From NCBI GenBank assembly GCA_016858145.1, contig JAEHOE010000006.1, positions 124,001 to 188,000 on the forward strand: a stretch of DNA of 64,000 bases. The letters run 5' to 3'. The translations under genes were made by a program, and so were the position numbers. This document shows, in pieces, positions 12,201 through 23,101 of this stretch. The stretch is from Edaphochlamys debaryana (Eukaryota; Chlorophyta; Chlorophyceae; Chlamydomonadales). Within the stretch, counting starts at the first letter, position 1. Each line of letters starts with the position of its first letter. The notes beneath the pieces were generated by a model, which searched no databases, was not told the DNA's origin, and saw nothing but the letters and a program-made list of their open reading frames with translations.

Positions 12201-12803
12201 AGGTCTGAGGCCCTCGCGAGCGGTACCACGCAGGGCCGCGGGCCATCCCGCGCGAAACGCCTGCGACGACCGAGACCGGCCCCGACCCCGACCCAGATCA
12301 CCCCTTCGCGGCTGCCCCTGGACTCGCCTCGTAGGGCTTGAGGCCCGTCGAGCCGCCCATGAGGCAGTAGCGCAGCGTCGCGGCGCTCACGGTCGCCTGG
12401 GGGGCATGGCGATGAGCGGGTAAGGCACGGTCTGCCAAGACTGATCAACGGCCTGACAAACGCCCCTGAGATGTCCTACAATAGAACAAGACAAACAGGG
12501 AACGGCCAAGGCAGAATACCGACACGCGGCGGGCCGCATGCGAGGGCGCAAGCGACTTACCGCGGCCAGCTTGGCGCCCGGCGTCAGGGTCTCCATGGCA
12601 AAGGTGTCGGGCACGATCGTCGACAGCCTTCCAAGCGACTGCAGCTCGTTCGCGGACGTCGCGGAGGAGGGCGTGACTGGCGCGGCGCTCGCGCGCACCG
12701 CGACGGAGCGGCGAGTGACGCGAGCGCGCGGCATCGCAGGCACCGAGGCACGCCCGACCGGACGGGCAACGCCTTGGCGACTGGAGGCGTTGAGTAGCGC
12801 CAT
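9293..12803 (-). CDS. Plastid transaldolase-like protein lacking the Schiff-base lysine
   Basis: Exons, all complement, in transcript order: 12561-12803, 12328-12396, 11803-11968, 11390-11535, 11031-11075, 10470-10553, 10165-10297, 9967-10049, 9690-9782, 9293-9436. They give 401 residues. An Ala/Arg/Ser-rich transit peptide of about 45 residues precedes a transaldolase-type barrel. Family landmarks are LSTIVPDT near residue 58, VVDPRICNDTG, the PATW motif at 188-191, MVFSMAQG and VGRIREWYDKNPG. In active transaldolases a lysine sits two residues before the P/A of this motif (KLAST or KIPATW). Here it is Ala186 (FALPATW). The enzyme would move a dihydroxyacetone unit between sugar phosphates in the pentose-phosphate pathway. 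Without the lysine a catalytic role is doubtful, so a regulatory or other role is inferred. The first intron is GT-AG; the second uses a GC donor (GAG|GCGAGT). It is divergent from the gene at 13513. Confidence 0.88.
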
Positions 12804-13512
12804 GTTAGCGGTGATCGATGTGGCCCGGCGCAAGATAGAACAGATCTGGTTGACGCCAGTGACGAGTAATTGTTGTGTGTATTGTATACGCAAGCTCTGC
12901 AGTGGCAAATTGCCTTTGTGTGCGCAGAATGGCGATTCGGGCTGACGTGGAGTGCTTTTTACTGCGCCAGCCAGGTGGCTGCAGCCCTACGCAGCTCCTT
13001 GCATGCAGTTAATTAGATACGCGTGCTTGAGTGCTCAGCGTGTTCTGTCGTGTGCATGCGTGGTGGCAGCACCCCGGCGCGCGCGTGCAGTCAACTTACC
13101 GTGGTCCGCCGCCCTGTTGGGCCCCGGTGAAGTTCGAAAGCAGCTGCGCTGTAATCTTGCGTAAAGGGGATGGGTGATGGCATCCTCAGGCCGGGGGGGG
13201 TGCCGAGGGGTGTCGGGAGCCGCGTGGGGAGCCCCAAGCAGCTGCTCGCCGCTTGCCCCTGCTGCTGCCGATGTCCCGACGTTGACACGGCCGGCCGTGA
13301 TGAACCTTATCATGTGTGCAGTTATAGCTGCCACAGCGTCCGGTATTCCGGAATGCAAAGGGGCGCGAGTCGTGCGAAACCCGTTCCGGCACTTCGATCC
13401 GAGTCGCGCGAAGCCGAGAGGCATGTCGCGAGCCGCGCCTTCATAGCACATTGTGCTTTATTTGCATAGCGAGCGGTAACGATCGCCATAACCTGCCGCT
13501 TTTCGCTGCGCC
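12804..13512. promoter_or_regulatory. Divergent promoter region, transaldolase-like / HIBADH-like
   Basis: These 709 bases separate the start codons of a - strand gene (12803) and a + strand gene (13513), so both promoters must lie here. It contains somewhat AT-richer patches (near 12860-12900 and 13000-13030) than the surrounding genes. I cannot assign a TATA box or a specific operator. Confidence 0.5.
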
Positions 13513-16500
13513 ATGTTGACGCCGATGTTGACGCCCGTTTTCGCGCTCTCGCGCCTAGCGGGCGCTAGCTCGCTGGCTCTGAGCCAGGGCCTAACCCGGC
13601 CGCTGGCGGCAGTCGCGGCCAGGCGCCTGCACACGTCTCCGAGCGCGGCGGACGGCCAGGTGCGAGAGCTCAGCGCGTGCACGCGCCTCCCCTGTTGCCC
13701 GCTCCCAGCTGTACTCCACGCTGCGAGGCCCCGCCTCAGGGCAGGGCAGGCGGCAGTGCGCCGGCCGGCCGCCGCCTGCGGAGCTGCTGAGGCGCAGAGC
13801 CGGCGCCGGCGCAGAGGCGCGCTCGGGCCCTGCGCCCTCCCGCTGCTCCTCTCCCTGCGCTCTCCCCCGCCCTGCCCGCTGCTTCCTCTCTTCCGCTGCC
13901 ACCCCTACTCTCCACCCTGCACCTCCCCGCTCCCCCCCCCCTGCATTGCCACCAGGCCCCCTCCCCGTCCCCCTCCTTCTACGCCCACCCCCACCCCCGC
14001 GTGGGCTTCGTGGGCCTGGGCGCCCTGGGCTCCCCCATGGCCCGGCGGCTGCTGGCGGCGGGGCACCGCCTGGCGGTGTACGACAGCGACCCGGCGGCGG
14101 CGGCGGCGCTGGCGGAGGAGGCGGAGGCGCTGGGGGCGCCGGGGGGCGGGGGAGTGGAGGGGGTGGAGGGCGACGGAGGCGGGGGGCCGCGCGTGGAGGT
14201 GGCGCGGGGGTTGTCGCAGCTGGCGCGCACTCCTGGTGGGGTGGGGGTGGGGGCATGGGCGGGCGGGGGGTACTGAAAGCTCACAGGCGATCAGGGCCGT
14301 AGGCCCGCTCGAAACCGCCCAGCAAACCCGCCGCCTGGCGGGTGCTTTGTCCTTAGCAAGTCTTTCCCGCCGAACACCGCCAGGAAGGGCTCAGTTGAGG
14401 GTAACCACCCAATGGACGAGGAATAATACTCCCGAGCGCAAAGCACTTGACCGAACAATAAACCTGTGGGAGATGGGAGGTGTGTGGGATGCGGCGGGGG
14501 AGGCATAGAGTGGGGAAGGGCGCGAAGGTTGGGGGCTTTCTGGAGGGGATATCGTGTGAAGGGTGGGCAGTCTGCGCGCTGTCAGCCCTTCGCCTCGTCG
14601 TTCTTCCTTTCTCCCGCGGGGGGGAACATAGGCCCTTGCTGTTTGTCTCATGCCGTGCGCCACATTCGCCCCATTGTTGTTCCGACCTCCCTTGCATGGC
14701 TTGGCCCGCCCCAGGCCTGACGGTGCTGTTCACGGTGCTGTCGGGGCCCGAGGCCTCCCGCGCGGTCTACACGGGGCCGGGGGGGCTGCTGGCGGGGGAG
14801 GGGGGCGTGTCGCCTCGGATCATGGTGGGGTGGGGGTGGCGAGGGGGGGCGGAAGAGGAGGCAAGCGGCGACAGAGCTCGGAGTGAACATGGAGGGCGGA
14901 CGAAGGACAGGAGCGGGAGGGTTGACTCCAGCGAGAGCCTTAGAAGCTGGGGCTGGGAGCCTCTCCATCCCCCCCCCCTGCCCTCCCCCCCCCAGGTCGA
15001 CTGCACCACCCTGGACCCCCCCACGGCCCGGGAGCTGGCGGGCCGCGTGCGGGCGGCGCGGGTGGACCCCGGGCTGGCGGGGCTGCCCCCCCTGCAGGGG
15101 CGGGGGCGGGGGGAGGGGGAGGGGCAGGGGCGGGGGGAGGGCCCCTGCAGCCCCTGCTTGCTGGACGCACCCGTGTCGGGGGGCGTGCAGGCGGCGGAGA
15201 CAGGTGGGAGGGGGAGGGGGAGGGGCAGGGGGAGGGGGCTTGCAGCAGAAGGGTAGCGTGTGCAGAGTGTTGCTTCCTCAGTCCTCTTCTTCCCCCACCC
15301 CGCTGGCCTCGTTTCTGTACGCTTCCCACATCCTTCCAACCCACCTCCGTCTCCTCTCCCCCCCCCCCCCAGGCTGCCTGTCCTTCCTGGTGGGGGGCGA
15401 CCCCTCCGCGCTGCCCCCCCTGCGCCCGCTGCTGGGGGCCATGGGCCGCAGCGTGCTGCACTGCGGGGAGGCGGGGGACGGGGCGGCGGCGCGGCTGTGC
15501 AACTCGCTGGTCACGGTGGGCTGGGGTAGGGGCGAGGGGGAGTGAGTGAGGTGTTGAGGGCGAGTGCGGGCGAGTGCGAAGTCGTCGGTGCAGAGGGCTT
15601 GGGGCTCAGACCCTCCTGCCTCCCCTTTGCTTCCCCATCCCCTCCCTCAGACCCTCACCTTCCCCCCCTGCCTCCCCCCCTCCCCCCCTTCCCCCCCCAG
15701 GCCTCTGTGATGGCGGCCACCGCTGAGGCCCTGGCGCTGGGCCGCCGCCTGGGGGTGGACCCGGGGGTGCTCACGGAGGTGGGGGGGGGGGGGAGGGGGG
15801 GGGGGTAGAGGAGGCAGGGCGGGAGCTGTGGAGGTGGTGAAGGAAGCGGGGCTCGAGGTGCCCTCAACCGCCCTGCACCTTCCGCAGTCCGTGCCTCCCT
15901 CCTGCCCCTCCCCCCTCCCCCCCCTGCAGGTGCTCAACTCGGGCAGTGGGCGCAGCTGGGCCAGCGACACAGCCAACCCGGTGCCGGGGGTGTGCCCCGC
16001 AGCACCCGCCAGCAGGGTGGGGACCGGGGGGGGGGGGCTTGGAGCGGGGGGAGGGAAGGGTTGCAGGGGCTTGGCGGCGAGGGCCACAAGGCAGCCCCGT
16101 CCTCCTCTCGAACCCAACATTGCACATCCGTTCTCCACCCACCTCCCCCTCCCTCTACGCCTGCCCCCCCCCCCAGGGCTACCGCGGCGGCCTGCGCTGC
16201 GCCCAGCTGCTGCAGCACCTGGCGCTGGCGGCGCGGGCGGCGGGGGGGGCGCACTCGCCCCTGCCCATGGGCGCACGAGCGATGGAGCTGTACCAGCAGG
16301 TGGGGGGGGGAGGGAGGAGGGAGCGAGGGAAGCGGGGGGACGGGGCATGAGCTGTCGTACGCTCGCAACGGGCTCGGCTGGGCGTTCGCTGGTGGTCACT
16401 ACCTGGTCGGGCAAGGGCTGCCTGGCTGGGAACCCGCTGAGGCTAGTTGCCACTTCGCGCAAGGCCTGCCGCAACGGCCAGTTTCTGCCACAGCCATCGC

Positions 16501-16702
16501 ACCCCCCACCTAGTTCCTCTAGCTTTGGTCCCAACCTCCCGTCCCTCCCCCCCTCCCCCCCCAGGTGGTGGACCAGGGCCAGGGGGACGCGGACTTCTCC
16601 GTCCTGTACCGCCACGTGTACGGCAGCGGGGGGCGCAGCAGCGGGCCCGACTCGGGCTGGCGGCGGGATGAGGCGCGGGGGGCGGAGGCTGGGCTGCCCT
16701 GA
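13513..16702 (+). CDS. Mitochondrial 3-hydroxyisobutyrate dehydrogenase-like protein, conserved lysines replaced
   Basis: Exons 13513-13659, 13956-14235, 14715-14824, 14996-15203, 15373-15515, 15701-15778, 15930-16016, 16177-16299 and 16565-16702 give 437 residues. An Arg/Ser/Ala-rich N-terminus of about 45 residues looks like a mitochondrial presequence. The Rossmann motif VGFVGLGALGSPMA (GxGxxG at 69-74) binds NAD. DCTTLDP and DAPVSGGVQAAETG are the substrate-side signatures. In valine breakdown the family oxidises 3-hydroxyisobutyrate. The catalytic lysine of the G-x-G-x-x-x-K-x-x-N motif is Arg289 here (GDGAAARLCN). The second conserved lysine, in the LMxKDL helix, appears as Gln364 (GGLRCAQLLQHLALA). 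The domain around residues 200-240 carries a Gly/Arg/Glu low-complexity insert. It is therefore either a diverged relative with another substrate or a pseudoenzyme. Confidence 0.85.
14283..14352 (+). repeat. Dispersed intronic repeat, copy A
   Basis: This 70-base block lies in intron 2 of the HIBADH-like gene. It matches 51469-51538 in intron 5 of the aldo-keto reductase gene at 57 of 70 positions by my count, ungapped and in the same orientation relative to the genes. It contains short self-complementary parts (gggccgtaggccc; acccgccgcctggcgggt). It is probably a short mobile or structured element. Confidence 0.65.
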
Positions 16703-17525
16703 GGGACGCCGCTGTGCAGTGGCGGGCAGCGGCTGCGGAGGAAGCTCGGGATGGGGCAAGGGGGGGATAGGCTGGCAGCCGTGAGGGCCGGTAGGCAAGT
16801 TTTAGGGAGGTAGAAACAGCTTAGATACCGATAGTCAAGGTGGCACTACGCGGGACACGAGGCCACTGTCAAACAATACCGTACTGAGGCAGGTGCTAGT
16901 ACGTAGGCGCAATTCGACGGTAGGGCTGAGCCCTGGCGACGGCAGTGCCGGGATCGACGCCCAGCTGGGGCTGATGCGGCCAACGAGAACTGAGAGGCGG
17001 TGTACGGCCTGGGTATGCATTGTCCGGCAGGGGCTTTCGAGGGAGGCCGCAGTCCTGGGTCCGGGGGGCGCTGGGCTCGAGACGTGGCACGAGGGACACT
17101 GCCGTGGTTGCAGTAAGGGGGTCCCGTTCACGGAGCCGTGCCGTGGTTGTAATGGCGGGGGACCCACCGCTCGCCCACAGCCCATCCATAGCCATTGGCC
17201 TGGTGCCACACCGCTGCGGATGCACGGGGCCTCCAGCGCCAGCCCCCCATTCCACCCCGCCGCCCCCCACACACCGCCTGCGTCGAGGCCTGCGGTGCTC
17301 GCTGCTGGCCGTGCCCTGCCCCCGCAGCCCGCCTCACACCCAACATCCTCCGCAGCCTTGCATCCGCAGCCCTGCCCCTCAACGTCCACCAGTGCCTCCA
17401 CGCACGCCACGCGCTGCGCCTCCCGTGCGTCAGCCGCCTCATCCTCCACCACCTGCTGCGCCCCGCCGCCAGCCCCCTCCTCCTCCCCCACCCTACTGCC
17501 CCTTCCCCCTTGCGGCGCCGCGCCC
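16703..17525. other. Spacer between convergent HIBADH-like and TFIIF beta genes
   Basis: No gene is seen. It holds the 3' UTRs of both neighbours. A TGTAA lies at 17148-17152 on the + strand. I did not find the complement (TTACA) that would serve TFIIF beta. Confidence 0.5.
17148..17152 (+). terminator. Candidate TGTAA poly(A) signal
   Basis: TGTAA lies 446 bases after the HIBADH-like stop codon. It is plausible for this group of algae but unproven. Confidence 0.35.
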
Positions 17526-19938
17526 TCACCCCGCCGGCTTGGCCGCGCCCGCCCCCTTGCTGCTCCTGTACTCGGGCTTGAGCTCGTACTTGTCCTTGTT
17601 GGGCCCCCGCTTCTGCTGCGTGGCGATGCCCTCCAGCACGGCCTTGAGGTGCAGCTGCGGCTGCTTGGTCTCGGCGATGAGCGACTGAGGGGGGAGAAGG
17701 GGGAGGGGGAAAGGGGGAAGGAGGTCTCAGGGGGGGGGGTGAACAGGACCAGGGGCTGGAAGGGGCCGAGCAAGCTCGCTCCAGGACGGCTTGGTGAGGC
17801 GGGCGTTAGGCCTGCGCTCCGGGGCCCCGCCTCCCCCCGCCCCCCCTCCGCCCCCACCTTGAACGCCCAGGCGCTGTTCCGCTCGAACAGCCTGAACAGC
17901 AGCTCCTCCAGCTCCTCCTTCTCCAGGCGGGGGCGCTTGAGCGAGTCGGCCTTCTTCTCGGCCTCGGCGGCCTGGGGGGGGGGGGGGGGGCGGGGATGGG
18001 TGGGAGGGTTGAGAGGGGTTGGGGTTGGGGCCAAGGTGTTGGGAGGGAGGGGGTGTCCAAGGAAGAGCCCTCCCACCCCTTTGTCCTCTCTGCCGCTGCC
18101 GCAACCCCTCCTTTCCCGCCACCCTGGCTCCCCCCTTTCCCCACATAGCCCCCACCTTCCTCCTCGTGTTCATGTCCTTGACGATGCGGCGGTGCTGCGC
18201 CAGGTCCGCAAGGCGGTTGTCCACCGACATGTCCTCGTAGGAGCCCACCACACGGACCTGGGGGAGATGGCCCCGGGGGATGGGGGGGTGGGGTGGGGTG
18301 TGGGGGAGTGGGCGGGGAGCGGAAGGTCACAGTCGGCGAGCGCCAGGGAGGAGTGAGGACGGCAGCGCTAACCCCCCCGGCCCGCGCTCCCGCCCAACTG
18401 CCTCACGCACTCCTCTCCCCCTCCCCCTCCCCCCTCCCCCTTCCCCCTCCCCTTCCCCCCTCCCCCTCCCCACCTTCTCCGCCGCCTGCTCCGTGCGCGA
18501 GCGCACCAGCTTGAGGTACTCCTGGTCCAGAACCCACTCGCCCTGAGGGGGGGGAGGAGGGGGGGAGGGGCACGTGGAGGGGGTCACGGCCAGTCGGTGG
18601 TCCGGGGTGCATTGGGCGGCACGTGCACCCAACTCGTCTCCACTCCCGCCAGGCGCGTGTCCCTCGCAGCTGTCCTGACGCGCCCCCCAAACCCCTCTTC
18701 CCCCCCCCCCCACCTTGTCGTCCTTAGTCATGGGCACCATGTCCAGACGGGCCTGCACCGTGCCGTCTACGCCTGGGGGTCGGGGGGGTGCAGGTGCAGG
18801 GGTTGGGAGGAGGTACGGCACCAGGCCTGAGCAGCCACCTGGTACTGGACCCACAGCCACACAGCCCCGCCCCAGGTCCGAGCGCTGCTGGGCCGGCAGC
18901 CCAACGAGACGCCCCTGCGCCTCCCCACCCGGGCCCATGCACTGCCCCTCGGCCCCGCTCACGTGGCTTGGGCAGCTCCTTGGAGGCCGGGGCCGCAGGG
19001 GCCGCCCCCGGGCCCGCCCCCGCGCCCGCCCCCGGCGCGGGTGCGTCGTACGACACCACGTTCATTCGGGACGCCTCGGCGGCCGGCAGGGGGATATTCT
19101 GCAGCTTGAAGCGCCGCGGAATGCCCTCAGCGATCATGCTCTCTGGGTGGGAGGGCAAGGCGGGAGGTGATCGCTGGACGTTACGAGCGGGGCGATGAGG
19201 GTCGCCTGGACACCGCCCACCACTACGCCCTGCACCTTCCCCGCCCTCGCTCTCCAGGCCTCCGCCGGGCCCCTCGGCCTCCTACCTGCTTCCACGCTTC
19301 CCGTGCCCCGTCCTCCAAAGCCCCCTGACCCAGCGGGGCGTGTAGGGGATCCTGTGCTCCTCCCACCGATCAACCCCTGCCCCTTCTCCACCCTCTTCCC
19401 CCCCCCCCCCTGGCTCTCCAGGCCTCCGTCGGCCCCTCACCCCCCCTGCGTCGTCTTGCTACCGCTATGCAGTACCCTTGCACACCTTAAACCCCCATCC
19501 AGCCACTCCCCCCCACCCCCCCTCACCGGGGAGCTCCAGGAAGGAAACGTCCTCCTGCGTCACGGCCGGGGACACACCGGGGAGGAACCGGCGCCTCGTG
19601 TCGGACTAATGCTCCAGGCCCCACCTGAGGGCCCTCACCCCCTCGACTTGGCCCGTGGAGCCAACTCACCTTGCCCCCCCCCATGCCCAGCCTTTGAGAC
19701 CCCACCTCCGTGACGATGCGCCCCAGCAGCTGGCCCTCGGTGGTGTCGTCCACATGCCCCGCCATGGACTGGTCGCAGGCCGCCTTCCAGACGCTGGCCA
19801 GCGCGTACGGGACCTAGTGATGGTTGCAGGAGCCGGTCTTTGGTCGGCAAGGAGGGATTTGAGATCAGAGGCGGTCCGTTTCGCGCGCACCTTCACGAGC
19901 CATGCGGCCGTGTCGGCGTTCCGCGTGTCCAGCGCCAT
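17526..19938 (-). CDS. GTF2F2: Transcription initiation factor IIF, beta subunit (RAP30)
   Basis: Exons, complement, in transcript order: 19891-19938, 19706-19813, 19527-19554, 18963-19142, 18714-18772, 18474-18542, 18156-18257, 17858-17971, 17526-17684. They give 288 residues. The N-terminus LDTRNADTAAWLVKVP matches the start of the RAP30 dimerisation domain, where LD...WLxKxP is typical. The C-terminus has the winged-helix domain: LEKEELEELLFRLFERN, then TKQPQLHLKAVLEGI, then a KYELKPEYR ending, the family's ELKPEYR signature. TFIIF binds RNA polymerase II with TFIIF alpha and loads it onto promoters in the nucleus. The length is normal for the family (about 250-290). An Ala/Gly/Pro tract near residues 95-115 is a local expansion. 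Exon 3 is a 28-base micro-exon supported by phase and both splice sites. Confidence 0.92.
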
Positions 19939-20250
19939 GCGCTAGCTGCACTCCTAAGTACTACTGGTGCTCCTAGCTGTGTCAGTGCGTCGCTCGGCAG
20001 GATGTGCACATCTGTCGCGCGTGAGCTCAACTCACTGTGCTTAGCCTAAGAATAATGGATGGATGTATCAGCTCGTATGGCAGTCGTTGGTATGCAAATC
20101 TGCTTCAGGAGACACGAACCAACTCGGAGTTCGATCTGGGCCCCAGTCCCCCCATCCCTGCCCATGTCCGCACGATGGACACGCCCAGATAAGCCCCGAC
20201 ACCACGGCATCTCCACCTACGCGTAACGCGCCTCACTGTCATCCCGGCCC
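19939..20250. other. Promoter side of TFIIF beta and left edge of retroelement remnant
   Basis: The TFIIF beta start is at 19938 on the - strand, so its promoter is expected here. I see no recognisable box. The rightmost part may already belong to the decayed retrotransposon, whose left end I cannot place. Confidence 0.4.
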
Positions 20251-21302
20251 GTGTCTGCCTTTGGACACATGCTCAGGTGTTTCGTCGACGCGCTCAGCTG
20301 CATCCCCCGGCGTCGTCCTCGGCGCGCTGTATGGCCCCTGCATGACCTTAAGGGCGTGTGGGCCCCCGGTGTTCGGGTGCAGTGTTTCGAGACGCAGGTG
20401 CGGGCCGTACTGTCGTACGGTGCTGAACTTCGGGGACGGGACAAGTTGGTTGCTCTCTTCGGGATCTGTGAGCGAAGTCCGTTGGGGCGCAACTTCACTG
20501 CAACAGTATTTGAGCGAACTCTCAGGAATCCAGCTGTGCAGTTACACTGGTTGTTTCTCAGGCGGTGTGTAGGTATTAAGACAGCTTCACGTTTGTGCGT
20601 GTTTCGTGAGCTAGGGCAGTGGCCTTAGGCAGTGGCATCACTTTTGGCTGAGTGCTGCTTTCGGGTTCTGGAACCGCCTTGTGAGGGGGAGGGGCAAGCC
20701 TGCGGGTGTACCGTACTATGATGTGTTCCGGTATGATTTGCAGTTAGCTGAGACGCCGGGGTTTGAGTTCTCTGACCTGTGGTGTTCCAAAATGCTGCTG
20801 GTGCTGCGGGCCTTAGGTTACGAGTGGGATACAAGCGTGTCCAAAGGAGAGCAGTTGATAAGGGTAGAGGATGTGGTGGCTGCTTTTGAGGAGAGGTTGA
20901 CGTTATGGGAGCGGATCCGTAATGAGGATACCTTGGAACCCAGGGGTTATTCAGGCGAGCACTTAGCGTTATGCATGTATCAGGGATGGATGGGGTCGCC
21001 AAGTAGGACGGAGCACTGTCCTGCTGGGTATCAGCGTTTGCAGATGCCGCTCGGGCACGTTCAGGCCGTGTTGCGCTTCAGGGTTTGTGCGTGGCCGTTG
21101 GCCATCCGTCGGTCGCATGTATGCTGGGACTGTGAGTCGGAGGGAACGTGTGTGTAGGGTCTGTGGCTGCGGGGAGCCGGAGGATGAGCGCCATGTGATC
21201 TTTGAGTGTGCTGCAGGGGGGGGGCAGATCTTTCCAAAAATGACACCATGCCTCATCTGGCAGGTGCTTGCGGAGAGGAGCCCAAATCGGTATCAGAAAT
21301 AA
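20251..21302 (+). pseudogene. Decayed non-LTR (LINE/L1-type) retrotransposon, 3' part of ORF2
   Basis: Three pieces in different frames read as one C-terminal ORF2 region. 20251-20628 holds the end of the reverse-transcriptase region (FETQVRAVLSYGAEL, compare LYD..LPVLTYGCE, then LHWLFLRRCVGIK). A second frame up to 21157 continues with FWNRLVRGRGKPAG. A third frame holds a Cys-x2-Cys-x9-His-x4-Cys knuckle at 21153-21209 (CRVCGCGEPEDERHVIFEC), the typical C-terminal zinc knuckle of LINE ORF2. The first frame break coincides with a 13-base duplication (ggcagtggc at 20615-20623 and 20628-20636). The RT active-site part is missing, so the copy is 5'-truncated and dead. The codon usage is less GC3-biased than the genes, as expected for an element. 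Confidence 0.7.
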
Positions 21303-22022
21303 AAACGGAGGTTTTATTGCGAAGTTATGGGGGGGCAAAGTTCTCGGTCGGTCGTCGGTCGGGGGGGCCCGGTGGGTTTCGTCAAAGGGGCCGCTTGGAT
21401 TTTGTTCCAGTGGCCCAGGGCACTGTCCGGCATCGGAAAGCATGCTCTGAGCGTGTAGCAGGCATGGCCTTATGTTGGCGGGCCATTCAACCCCTTCCAG
21501 CAGTGCCCGCGGGTCGGGACATGTCGGCATGGCAACCCTTCGACGCACACGTCGCTACCCCAGGCCGTCACCCCGGTGCTCCCGAAGTCCTCCGCCACCC
21601 GCAAGCTCGCACCCCGCGCATTATATGTCAATCACGGTCATAGCATCGCCCCTCAGTCCCGAGCTGACGGTCAATGGACGGGTCGGAGTCCATGGCATGG
21701 TCAATGGCTCCCGGCCAACTTGGGTAGCCGACCATGGTGTGTGCGCCCAGCAATAGAGCACGCAGGAAGGAGCACATAGACCCAGGAACGGCTTAAATTG
21801 GAGTACAGGAAGGCCTTGTACGACAGTGTTGTACACTGTACGGGTCGGTCGGTCGTCGGTCGGGGGGGGTCCAGGGGTTTGGGGGCATGGTGTCCGTGGG
21901 TTTCGTTCCTGCCCCCCCCCTGTGTGCTGCCTACAGAGAATTGCGGGTAACGTGTGGTCTAAGTTTTGAGGATGAAGACATGACTGAGTTCTTTCGTAGG
22001 AAAGCTTTATTGAGGGCGTGAG
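21303..22022 (+). mobile_element. Probable 3' UTR / trailing part of the retroelement, with an internal duplication
   Basis: Two related blocks start with a GGTCGGTCGTCGGTC-type run followed by a G-run and a gggtttcgt segment: about 21345-21385 and 21844-21910. Each follows a stretch ending in a protein-like remnant and precedes CGGCA/GTCC-rich sequence. AT-rich patches with tttattg at 21311-21320 and 22002-22012 look like element ends. No target-site duplication could be established by eye. Confidence 0.4.
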
Positions 22023-23101
22023 CCCGCGGGCTGTGCCGAGGTGCCAACATGGCACGTTTGGGCACTGATGTAACTCACTCACTCACTCCCTGCAAGTACA
22101 GAACCCCCTCGTGGCCCCGACCCAACGAAGCCCCGACGGGGTCATCCCCCCCTGCATCCCCCGCGAGGGGAGGCTGCACCTACCCTCGCTGGCCACCGCT
22201 GCTGCACCGCATCCCTGGTCAAGGATCCCTCGGGCGCCCCCACCTGTTTGACCCCTATTGCTTCAATGGGGTTCGGGGGCCGAGTTGCCTGTCACTGTCC
22301 CAAGCCCCGGCCAGCGCCGACTGCTGTTGATGACACTGTTGCGCTGCGACGCTTCTTCGCCACGCCACGCTGGGGTGGGCGTTGCCCCAGTTGAGTCGAA
22401 GCGTTGCCGGCAAAGCAGGTCCTCTAGCCAAGCCGACACGAGGTTCACACGCACCCATACATCAGCCGGGACTGGCCAGGAGCGCCAAGCCTCATCGGGA
22501 GAACGCGTCACTGCCAGGGGACGCCGCCCCCAGGACACCTTCCTTCTCTCCCAGCTTGCTTGCCTCGCCCCGTCCTCGAAATGCCACCACCAGCAAAGGC
22601 GGCACCCGGTGCCTCTGCGCTGTGCTGTAAATCCGCGCCTTGCCTTCACCGCCCTGCCCCCCTCGCCCCTGCCCCATGAGCAGGTCAGCCACCCGGGCCT
22701 GCAGTGCCGCCTGCTGAGCCGCCGCACCCACGTTCCCCCCCGGCCTTCCCTCCTGCACCCCCGCCTTGCCCTTCGCGGGCCCATCCATATTCCGCTCCAT
22801 GTCCCCTCCGCTGCCTCCGCCTGCGCGGCCGCTGCCCCCGCCGCATCGATGCGCCCCCGCAGCGCCGCCGGCGGCCGCACCCTCAGCTCCCTCAGCGCCC
22901 AGCCCACGCCGCGCAGCTGCGGGGCCGCCAGCAGGGCCGCCAGGCGAGACGCAAGGCTGGAGCCACCTCGGAGCGCATGACATTGGCCCTTCATCCCGCA
23001 GGCGCTCTCACGTCCAGCCCCTGCAGCGCTGTGCCCTAGCTGGCAGCTCTCCCGACAAACCTTTACGAACACCGTCAGCCGCCGAGCGCGATTGGCTTTG
23101 C
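22023..23101. other. 3' flank of the ankyrin-type gene; possible decayed coding segment
   Basis: No intact gene is accepted here. On the - strand, about 22985-22490, the sequence looks coding by its G/C third positions. The first half fits one frame (LAALLAAPQLRGVGWALREL) and the second half another (QQAALQARVADLLMG), with no splice signals to join them. This looks like a frameshifted relic. It could instead be an extra 3' exon of the ankyrin-type gene in another isoform. Confidence 0.3.
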
